Part shown: one piece after another, positions 1 through 4,282 of the stretch | Layout: every line of letters starts with the position of its first letter | Numbering within the stretch: the stretch's first letter is position 1 | Source: Candidatus Zixiibacteriota bacterium | Lineage (GTDB): Bacteria; Zixibacteria; MSB-5A5; JAUVRN01 | Direction: 5' to 3' | DNA: 6,143 bases | Assembly: GCA_030597645.1 (NCBI GenBank) | Contig: JAUVRN010000133.1 | Span: 1 to 6,143, forward strand | Translations under genes and position numbers: made by a program | The notes under the pieces: generated by a model | Databases searched by the model: none | What the model was told of the DNA's origin: nothing | What the model saw: the letters and a program-made list of their open reading frames with translations, nothing else

Positions 1-155
1 ACAAGTGGACCATCGGCTCGGAGTCGTACGAGACCATGCTCGGGGAAGTCGCCCAGCGATGTATCCAGATGTTTCTCGTAGAAGCAAAAGCCGCCGAAGT
101 ATTCTCCGGCGGCGAATCCGAGGTGGACCCGATACTGTTCGACGTCGCGCCCTAG
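1..155 (+). CDS. C-terminal fragment of an unrecognised protein (5' end outside window)
   Basis: An open frame beginning at base 3 runs in from the left edge and stops at TAG (153-155), giving about 50 residues. It begins KWTIGSESYETMLGEVAQRC and ends in an acidic tail, DPILFDVAP. The composition (a balanced amphipathic stretch ETMLGEVAQRCIQMFLVEAKAAEVF, then a Gly/Glu-rich acidic end) looks like real protein; the other two plus frames either stop early or read as Arg-rich. I do not recognise the family from this tail. It is convergent with arsM, with 38 bp between the two stop codons. Its stop codon forms the first bases of a 22-bp repeat that recurs at 3795-3816. Confidence 0.6.
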   Translation, partial: KWTIGSESYETMLGEVAQRCIQMFLVEAKAAEVFSGGESEVDPILFDVAP

Positions 156-174
156 TCTCCTGACTCAGGGCACC
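153..174 (+). repeat. 22-bp direct repeat, left copy
   Basis: The segment reads TAGT-C-TCCTGACTCAGG-G-CACC and matches 3795-3816 (TAGT-G-TCCTGACTCAGG-A-CACC) at 20 of 22 positions in the same orientation. It keeps the central CCTGACTCAGG palindrome, but the outer arms that are perfect in the right copy are broken here by the two differing bases. It starts at the stop codon of the gene at the left edge and lies just beyond the 3' end of arsM. Together the two copies bracket the four minus-strand genes. The function could be insertion boundary, dispersed intergenic repeat or regulator site; no T-tract follows, so it is not an intrinsic terminator. Confidence 0.6.
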
Positions 175-185
175 GGCAGCCTGCC
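175..185. repeat. Short inverted repeat between convergent genes
   Basis: GGCAG-C-CTGCC is a perfect 5-bp-arm dyad in the 38-bp gap between the left-edge gene and arsM. Neither strand shows a T-tract after it, so intrinsic termination is not supported. Confidence 0.3.
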
Positions 186-193
186 AGGACCGT

Positions 194-1048
194 CTACGCG
201 GGTTTGCGCGCGAAGATGTTCGCGCTCCAGATATTGCCCTGGATGCCCTCCAGCATGCGCTTGGCCGTGTTCTTGTCCACCGGCGTGCCGCAGCAGGAAC
301 CGCTCTCGAGCAATTCCACCTCGGAATCAGCGAACGCCATGAGCTGGGAGGTTTCGTAGACCAGCCGCGATCGCACTTCGGCATCCTGCAGCCCGGCCTG
401 GCGCAGCCCCTCGAGATACTCCTCCTCACTGATCGCGCCCGCCACGCAGCTGCTGTACAGCGTGGGATCCTGCCGTACCCAGTCCGGCAGGTCCTTCACG
501 ACGATGTCCGACACGAGCATGCGGCCACCCGGCTTGAGCACGCGTGCGATCTCGGCGAAGACCTTTTCCTTTTCCGGGGACAAGTTGATCACGCAGTTGG
601 AGATGACCCAGTCCACGGAGGCGTCTTCCACGGGCAGGCTCTCTATGATCCCCTTGCGAACTTCCACGTTGTCGAGGCCGGCCTCACGGGTCTTCTCCCT
701 GGCCCTGGCGATCATGTCATCGGTCATGTCGACGCCGATCACGCGGCCTTCAGGACCGACCTTCTTGGCTGCGAGCAGCAAGTCGATGCCTGCACCCGAC
801 CCGAGATCGAGTACCACTTCGCCCGGCTTCACCTGGCTGAACGCGACAGGATTGCCACAGCCGAATGCGTTGACGGCCGCCTCGGCAGGCAATGAATTCA
901 TCTCTTCGGTGGTATATCCGGCTACGCGCGCCACGGCGCCTTTGGTAGCGACTTCACCGCCGCAGCAACACTCCTTTGCGGCGGGTGCATTGACGGCCCG
1001 GGCGTACGCCTCGGACACATCCTTTCGTACGTTATCTGCTTTATTCAC
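194..1048 (-). CDS. arsM: Arsenite S-adenosylmethionine methyltransferase ArsM
   Basis: ArsM is a cytosolic enzyme that transfers methyl groups from S-adenosylmethionine to trivalent arsenic, giving methylated and eventually volatile arsenicals. The 284-residue protein has a Rossmann methyltransferase core with the SAM loop DLGSGAGID at 81-89 and the acidic GVD at 105-107, plus the post-core motif LKPGGRMLVSDI at 171-182. Cysteines C64 (FGCGNP), C152 (SNCVINL) and C201 (SSCVAGA) match the three As(III)-binding cysteines of characterised ArsM enzymes. Extra clusters occur at C27-C28-C29 and C252-C253. Length is within the usual range. The start is GTG at 1048, chosen because AAGGAGG lies 6 nt upstream. 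The gene overlaps arsR by 8 nt, so the two are co-transcribed and probably translationally coupled, with ArsR controlling both. The family call is secure; the role of the extra cysteines is unknown. Confidence 0.95.
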   Translation of the reverse strand: MNKADNVRKDVSEAYARAVNAPAAKECCCGGEVATKGAVARVAGYTTEEMNSLPAEAAVNAFGCGNPVAFSQVKPGEVVLDLGSGAGIDLLLAAKKVGPEGRVIGVDMTDDMIARAREKTREAGLDNVEVRKGIIESLPVEDASVDWVISNCVINLSPEKEKVFAEIARVLKPGGRMLVSDIVVKDLPDWVRQDPTLYSSCVAGAISEEEYLEGLRQAGLQDAEVRSRLVYETSQLMAFADSEVELLESGSCCGTPVDKNTAKRMLEGIQGNIWSANIFARKPA

Positions 1049-1388
1049 TGGAATCCTCCTTAGTGGACGGGCAGCATGCCTCGAGTTCGTCGGCGATCGC
1101 TCTGAGAGACTTTGCCAGTGCGTCCGTACGAACCGAGTAGAACACTTCCTTCCCGCGTTTAACCGCCCTGACCACTCCCGCGTTCCTCAGCGTGGTCAGG
1201 TGTCGGGAAACCACGGACATGTCAATGGGACAACATTCAGCGACGCTACTCACCGTCCGCTCGCCGCAGCAATCCGTCAGGCGCACCAGTATGGCCATGC
1301 GCGTGGGATCGCAGAGTGCTTTGAACAGCTGGCTGGCGGCCTCGTCCCGGAGACCGGAGCAACAGGCATACTTGCTCGTTTGCGTCAT
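1041..1388 (-). CDS. arsR: ArsR-family arsenic-responsive repressor
   Basis: This is a 115-residue ArsR/SmtB winged-helix repressor, expected to bind its operator as a dimer and release it when As(III) or a methylated arsenical is bound. The N-terminal helix motif LFKALCDPTRMAILVRL (21-37), the recognition-helix region MSVVSRHLTTLRNAGVV (57-73) and the wing VKRGKEVFYSV (76-86) are all visible. It is very cysteine-rich, with 9 Cys in 115 residues: C9-C10, C26, C40-C41, C52-C53 and C105-C106. The N-terminal pair plus the pair before the recognition helix resemble the Corynebacterium-type site, while the C-terminal pair resembles the Acidithiobacillus-type site. Which set binds metalloid cannot be told by eye. 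ATG at 1388 has no Shine-Dalgarno sequence, but a -10 box ends 6 nt before it, so the transcript is probably leaderless. The gene is first of an arsR-arsM unit. Confidence 0.93.
   Translation of the reverse strand: MTQTSKYACCSGLRDEAASQLFKALCDPTRMAILVRLTDCCGERTVSSVAECCPIDMSVVSRHLTTLRNAGVVRAVKRGKEVFYSVRTDALAKSLRAIADELEACCPSTKEDSSE
1049..1061 (-). promoter_or_regulatory. Ribosome binding site of arsM, inside arsR
   Basis: On the minus strand AAGGAGG (1061-1055) is followed by 6 nt and then GTG (1048-1046). It lies within the last codons of arsR and fixes GTG as the arsM start. Confidence 0.8.
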
Positions 1389-1394
1389 GGTGCA

Positions 1395-1422
1395 AATATA
1401 GACACTTCTGATGAGTTGTCAA
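1395..1422 (-). promoter_or_regulatory. Sigma70-type promoter of arsR-arsM, with leaderless start
   Basis: On the minus strand, -35 TTGACA (1422-1417) and -10 TATATT (1400-1395) are separated by 16 nt. The -35 is a perfect consensus and the -10 matches five of six bases. Only 6 nt (TGCACC) separate the -10 from the arsR ATG at 1388, so a normal start site 6-8 nt after the -10 falls on or next to the A of the ATG. The mRNA would have essentially no 5' leader. Confidence 0.8.
1401..1420. promoter_or_regulatory. Candidate ArsR operator within the promoter spacer
   Basis: The spacer between -35 and -10 holds an imperfect dyad on the minus strand, GACA-12 nt-TGTC, with two further matched pairs inside (6 of 10 pairs in total). 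Its position would let a bound ArsR dimer block polymerase. The symmetry is modest, so this assignment rests mainly on location and on known autoregulation in the family. Confidence 0.4.
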
Positions 1423-1424
1423 GG

Positions 1425-1448
1425 GGCCGCGGTGTTTTTTTCGCGGCC
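1425..1448. repeat. GC-rich inverted repeat with T/A-rich loop
   Basis: GGCCGCG (1425-1431) and CGCGGCC (1442-1448) form a perfect 7-bp stem around a 10-nt loop that contains seven consecutive T on the plus strand (A on the minus strand). It lies between the nitroreductase stop codon and the arsR -35 box. No U-tract follows the stem in the minus-strand RNA, so it is not a standard terminator. It could still insulate the ars promoter from read-through. Confidence 0.45.
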
Positions 1449-1483
1449 GGGAGCTATCGTATTGTGATACAACTAGTTACGAA

Positions 1484-1996
1484 TCAGATAATCTTGCAGG
1501 CGGTCTCAAACCTGATCCGGCTCGGCGGCGTCGGCGTCTCGGCCGGATAGCCCAGCGGGAATATCGACACGGGCCTCAGGTAGCGCGGTGTATCCAGTAT
1601 CCGGGCCACTTCGGCTTCGTCAAAGGCGCCGACCCAGCAGGTGGCCAGTCCCCGCGCATGGGCGGCGAGCATCATGCTGTGAGTGGCCGCCGCACAATCC
1701 AGCAGGCAGTACAGGTCCACGCCCCGCTGTTCGTACTCGTTGCGTATCCGGTGGTCGGCACACACGACCACAGCCACGGGGGCCTCGCGTATGAACTGCT
1801 GGTTCATGGCCGCCGCGGCCAGACGGCCCCGGCATCTGGTGTCCTTGACCACGAAGAAACGGCGACTCTGCAGATTGCCCGCCGACGGGGCGGCTAGGCC
1901 CGCTTCGACGATCTGTCGCAGGAGGTCGTCGGGCACTCGGGTCGGCCGGTATCTCCGTACACTGCGGCGCGTTCGAATGGCCTCATCGACGTCCAT
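1484..1996 (-). CDS. Small FMN-dependent nitroreductase-family oxidoreductase
   Basis: This 170-residue protein belongs to the nitroreductase-like flavoprotein fold, whose members are usually dimers that bind FMN and use NAD(P)H to reduce nitro groups, quinones or other acceptors. Visible hallmarks are the N-terminal FMN-phosphate motif TRRSVRRY (9-16), APSAGNLQSRRF (36-47) contacting the flavin, GLATCWVGAFDE (116-127) and PLGYPAE (147-153) near the C terminus. The length is at the short end of the family, matching compact single-domain members. ATG at 1996 sits 3 nt after the stop of the upstream GNAT-like gene; AAGGGG lies about 10 nt upstream as a modest ribosome binding site. The two genes are surely one operon. 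The substrate cannot be inferred. Adjacency to arsRM hints at, but does not show, a role in metalloid or redox stress. Confidence 0.88.
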   Translation of the reverse strand: MDVDEAIRTRRSVRRYRPTRVPDDLLRQIVEAGLAAPSAGNLQSRRFFVVKDTRCRGRLAAAAMNQQFIREAPVAVVVCADHRIRNEYEQRGVDLYCLLDCAAATHSMMLAAHARGLATCWVGAFDEAEVARILDTPRYLRPVSIFPLGYPAETPTPPSRIRFETACKII

Positions 1997-1999
1997 CTT

Positions 2000-3760
2000 C
2001 TATCGGCCCCTTTCGGTGCGATCGCCCAGGGACTGCAACGCGGCGCGGAAACGGTTGTGCCCGCAGCAGCGAAGTACGTAGTCGCGTTCCGCGGGTCCGC
2101 CCTTGGCACGCAGGATTCTCGCCATCGCGCGTTTGTCCGACGCCGGCCACCGGCCGAGATCGGGAATGCCCGCCAGAAGCGGTGCCAGTCGTTGCAGGGC
2201 CGTGACCTCGTCGTCACGCCACCGCTTGAGATGGTCGATCCCCAGCGCACGGGTGACGTGTTGCACAGCGGCGCGTGTGCCGGCTGAGCGATCTCCGCGG
2301 CCCTGGCGCGCGAAGTAATCTGTGACCGCGTAGGCCAGTTGTACCAGTGACGGTTCCTGATACTCACCCTGGAAACCTGGATCGACGTGCAGGAAGATAT
2401 CGGTGTCGGCCAGGCTCTTGAGCATGGCGCGTGAACTGCGTCGCCCACGGGCAGCCGACAGCCGCGCGTGTTCCGCCTCCGCCCGGCGTCGTACCCGCGG
2501 ATTGGTGGCTCGAAATCCGAGCTTGTAGTAAAACCAGAACGCGCCCGATTCGAGCGGCTCCTCATCGTCGATACCGAGCTGGTGGCTGCGCACGATAAAG
2601 GCGCGTGCGCCCAGGTGGTGGTAGAACAGTCTGTAGAGCTGTTCGAACATGAATGCCGATTCGCCGGCCCGGTACGCGGGGAATACGTTGATCGCGATCT
2701 CAGCACGGTCGAACCAGTTGGCCGCCACCCCGTATCCCACAGGCACCCCGTTGCGAACCAGCATGTAACCCCAGTTGGTCTCGAAGGGAAGTCGCATCTC
2801 CGGTTCCATGCCGAAGAGGACGATCTGCACGCCCCGCCCCGGTTCGTTCAGATAGACCTCGGCCGGATCGGCGAACGTCACAGGGAACAGCTCCCGGTTC
2901 CTGACCGTCAGCACCTCCTGGATGGCGCGCACGTACTTTCGCCCGGATGCTTCCGGCAACAGACGCAGCGGGGTGGGCGGCTTGATCAGCTCTTCACGCA
3001 GATTCTGGCACCGGACCCGGCGCGGTTCCCTTTGATAGAAGGGGGGTCGTTGCGGGAGCCGGTGAAACGTGCGCGACAGGGGGGCGTTGTCCAGATCGAT
3101 TCGTACGGAGCGCAGGAGATCATCAAAGAGCTGGCGCTGCAGCGCGGGGCGTATCCCCGATCCCTCGAGCAGGCGCACCAGCGTGACCAGGTCGCTCTGA
3201 CGCTTGCGGCCCCGGGCGCGGGAGAGCCAGTCCCGCACGTCGAAATGATCGTCGTAATCGAGGCTGTCGTTTTCGGTCCAGGCGATTATCTGGGTGAGGA
3301 GATTGCCCAGTGTCTCCAACTGTTTGTCGTCGGCGTCTGTCCACTCGATGTCCATGCGGCCGGCGTGCCGGTTCATCAGGCGCTGGACCAGGGCCAGGCT
3401 GAACGGGTGGATTACAGTGGTGCCGGTCAGTCCGGAACCGAGGAGCTGCAGGGCGCGACCGGCGCCGCCTTTGGACAGGTACGCATCGACCCGCTGCCGG
3501 TACGAACGAAGCTGACGCTCGGATTCGAGGAGGACCGACCGGTTGTCGGGGTAGGCGCTCAGAAACAACAGCGCGTTGTGATACTCGTTCAGGTCACGGG
3601 CGCGGACCAGGGTTGCCGTTCGCAGCGAGTGCAGGATCCTGAGCTTGCGCTTTGCCGACGGACGATCAAACCGGAGCTTCAGTCCCTGGAGCGTCGCCAG
3701 GTGTGGCCGGAGCCCGGTGCGTCCGGACCGAAAAGGTCGTGCCCCTTTCTGTTTTGCCAT
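2000..3760 (-). CDS. Uncharacterised 586-residue protein with GNAT-like central region
   Basis: I cannot assign this gene to a named family. The first 45 residues are very basic, followed by a helical region with NALLFLSAYPD (62-72). Residues about 325-420 resemble a GNAT acyltransferase fold: a beta hairpin GYMLVRNGVPVGYGVAANWF (331-350), a strand AEIAINVFP (353-361), a helix-rich stretch after RAGESAF (364-370), then AFWFYYKLGFRATNP (407-421), similar to the typical closing 'Y-x-K-x-GF' motif. The acetyl-CoA loop expected after the central strand is poorly conserved, so this could be a degenerate or non-catalytic GNAT. The C-terminal third (450-586) is helical with a CCGH motif at 565-568. 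No signal peptide or membrane segment is seen. ATG at 3760 has only a weak GGGA 10 nt upstream. It leads an operon with the nitroreductase-like gene. The plus-strand open frame opposite reads as low-complexity antisense. Confidence 0.8.
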   Translation of the reverse strand: MAKQKGARPFRSGRTGLRPHLATLQGLKLRFDRPSAKRKLRILHSLRTATLVRARDLNEYHNALLFLSAYPDNRSVLLESERQLRSYRQRVDAYLSKGGAGRALQLLGSGLTGTTVIHPFSLALVQRLMNRHAGRMDIEWTDADDKQLETLGNLLTQIIAWTENDSLDYDDHFDVRDWLSRARGRKRQSDLVTLVRLLEGSGIRPALQRQLFDDLLRSVRIDLDNAPLSRTFHRLPQRPPFYQREPRRVRCQNLREELIKPPTPLRLLPEASGRKYVRAIQEVLTVRNRELFPVTFADPAEVYLNEPGRGVQIVLFGMEPEMRLPFETNWGYMLVRNGVPVGYGVAANWFDRAEIAINVFPAYRAGESAFMFEQLYRLFYHHLGARAFIVRSHQLGIDDEEPLESGAFWFYYKLGFRATNPRVRRRAEAEHARLSAARGRRSSRAMLKSLADTDIFLHVDPGFQGEYQEPSLVQLAYAVTDYFARQGRGDRSAGTRAAVQHVTRALGIDHLKRWRDDEVTALQRLAPLLAGIPDLGRWPASDKRAMARILRAKGGPAERDYVLRCCGHNRFRAALQSLGDRTERGR

Positions 3761-3794
3761 GATGATCAGGTCCCATGTCGCGTGGTTAACCGAT

Positions 3795-3816
3795 TAGTGT
3801 CCTGACTCAGGACACC
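3795..3816 (+). repeat. 22-bp direct repeat, right copy, with 19-bp perfect palindrome
   Basis: Bases 3797-3815, GTGTCCTGACTCAGGACAC, form a perfect dyad of two 9-bp arms around one central C. The wider 22 bp match the left copy at 153-174 at 20 positions. It lies 35 bp upstream of the GNAT-like gene's ATG, a place where a repressor operator would be plausible. The arms could also fold in RNA as an 8-bp stem with a 3-nt loop, but no T-tract follows. It might be a regulator binding site, a dispersed intergenic repeat or an insertion boundary. Confidence 0.65.
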
Positions 3817-3861
3817 AGGGCGTCAGTCAAAGCAAGCGCAGATTGCGTTGGTGCACAGCAC

Positions 3862-3930
3862 AAAAAAAGGCCGCCCTCCGCGAGAATCTACCCACCACAC
3901 ATCACATCCTCTAACTCGCGGATCGCGGCC
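3862..3930 (-). terminator. Strong intrinsic terminator or attenuator facing left
   Basis: On the minus strand the 5' arm (3930-3915, GGCCGCGATCCGCGAG) pairs with the 3' arm (3884-3869, CTCGCGGAGGGCGGCC). They form a 6-bp and an 8-bp helix split by a 2x2 internal loop (14 of 16 pairs), with a 30-nt apical loop, and are followed at once by seven U. No gene ends just upstream, so it terminates either a small RNA or the leader of the GNAT-like/nitroreductase operon, whose start codon is about 100 bp further on. The long loop is atypical for a simple terminator. Confidence 0.75.
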
Positions 3931-3938
3931 ATGGCCAT
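3888..3938 (-). CDS. Possible 16-codon mini-ORF overlapping the terminator 5' arm
   Basis: ATG (3938-3936) to TAG (3890-3888) encodes MAMAAIRELEDVMCGG. The frame covers the whole 5' arm and loop of the terminator and stops 3 nt before its 3' arm, so a translating or stalled ribosome would prevent the terminator from forming. The 5' ATG lacks a clear ribosome binding site. An internal ATG at 3902, with AGAGG 5 nt upstream, would give only MCGG. The end IRELEDVMCGG recalls double-glycine leader peptides, but nothing follows the GG. Chance occurrence is quite possible. Confidence 0.3.
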   Translation of the reverse strand: MAMAAIRELEDVMCGG

Positions 3939-4064
3939 CAGGCCATTGTGCTATCATCTAACCCACATCATCCTCATTCCCCAGGAATCCCACTCTGGAG
4001 GTTCGCAAGTTCGCTGCCGAAGTGGCGACCAGAATGGCCTCTGCAAGGTCTTGATAGTCTGTAG

Positions 4065-4092
4065 GTTATAATTGGCATCTCCGCGGGGTCGA
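4065..4092 (-). promoter_or_regulatory. Weak sigma70-type promoter candidate for a leftward leader or small RNA
   Basis: On the minus strand -35 TCGACC (4092-4087, 4 of 6 consensus) and -10 TATAAC (4070-4065, 5 of 6) are spaced by 16 nt. A start near 4058 would give about 195 nt up to the terminator at 3862. The same bases read TATAAT on the plus strand, but no -35 stands at 15-18 nt there. Confidence 0.3.
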
Positions 4093-4135
4093 TCGTCCTG
4101 TCCATTTGTGGTCAGGGTGCTGGAGAAGGATGTCC

Positions 4136-4151
4136 AGATTTGATCAGATCT
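4136..4151. promoter_or_regulatory. Dyad upstream of the sigma54 promoter, candidate activator site
   Basis: AGATTTGATCAGATCT is symmetrical in 14 of 16 bases around TGATCA. Its centre is about 115 bp upstream of the start site predicted from the sigma54 promoter, within the usual range for enhancer-binding-protein sites. The cognate regulator is not in the window. Confidence 0.4.
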
Positions 4152-4175
4152 CACCCGGAAACGACCGCCCGGTGC

Positions 4176-4190
4176 GCCGGCCAGTCCGGC
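4176..4190. repeat. Short GC-rich inverted repeat
   Basis: GCCGG-CCAGT-CCGGC forms a 5-bp stem with a 5-nt loop between the upstream dyad and the sigma54 promoter. No T-tract follows. It may be incidental in GC-rich DNA. Confidence 0.25.
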
Positions 4191-4231
4191 AACCCCTGCC
4201 CCTTCCGCGCCTTACGTCCGCGCCAGCGATC

Positions 4232-4247
4232 AGGCACGGGCTTTGCA
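4232..4247 (+). promoter_or_regulatory. Sigma54 (RpoN) -24/-12 promoter of the oxidoreductase operon
   Basis: AGGCACG-GGCT-TTGCA matches the RpoN consensus TGGCACG-N4-TTGCA/T at all but the first base, and the essential GG (4233-4234) and GC (4245-4246) are separated by exactly 10 nt. The start would fall near 4258, leaving about 25 nt before the ATG at 4283 with the ribosome binding site inside it. This spacing also supports that ATG as the true start and excludes upstream ones. Transcription would need an ATP-dependent enhancer-binding activator. Confidence 0.75.
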
Positions 4248-4270
4248 TGTACATGGACGGAGACAGGAAT

Positions 4271-4274
4271 AGGA
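4271..4274 (+). promoter_or_regulatory. Ribosome binding site deciding the delta-subunit start
   Basis: AGGA lies 8 nt before ATG at 4283. The next in-frame starts upstream (4247 and 4253) fall on or just after the sigma54 -12 element and have no such site. The internal GTG at 4454 has no good ribosome binding site. Confidence 0.6.
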
Positions 4275-4282
4275 TTCGAGCC

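Larger units (their letters stand above)
3761..4282. other. Divergent intergenic region with several regulatory structures
   Basis: These 522 bp separate the minus-strand GNAT-like gene from the plus-strand oxidoreductase operon. They contain the right copy of the 22-bp repeat, an intrinsic terminator with an embedded mini-ORF facing left, a weak leftward promoter candidate, a dyad, a GC-rich hairpin and a sigma54 promoter facing right. No convincing conventional protein gene is seen here. Confidence 0.7.

Noticed and set aside
156..190. Bidirectional terminator between the left-edge gene and arsM
   Set aside because: Short dyads are present, but neither strand has a T-tract after a stem.
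462..1550. 362-codon plus-strand open frame opposite arsM and arsR
   Set aside because: It is antisense to two clear genes, has Ser/Thr/Arg-rich composition without domains, and is a shadow of their codon usage.
1894..2706. 270-codon minus-strand open frame overlapping the GNAT-like and nitroreductase genes
   Set aside because: It is an alternate frame of the GNAT-like gene, Arg/Ser/Thr-rich without motifs, and it overlaps both genes extensively.
2468..3805. 445-codon plus-strand open frame opposite the GNAT-like gene
   Set aside because: Composition is typical of an antisense shadow (many His, Arg, Gln, Val; no motifs). The minus-strand frame shows plausible secondary structure, a GNAT-like region and close coupling to the nitroreductase gene.
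4067..4072. Perfect TATAAT on the plus strand as a sigma70 promoter for the oxidoreductase operon
   Set aside because: The only -35-like TTGATA is 10 nt away, far too close, and nothing at 15-18 nt resembles a -35. The sigma54 site is much better placed.
3954..4154. 66-codon minus-strand open frame in the divergent intergenic region
   Set aside because: No ribosome binding site or family features, and the region is better explained as regulatory DNA or an RNA leader.
4106..4282. Upstream in-frame extension of the delta subunit to ATG 4106
   Set aside because: The added 59 residues are Pro/Arg-rich and unlike protein. The extension crosses the sigma54 promoter, and the better ribosome binding site precedes ATG 4283.
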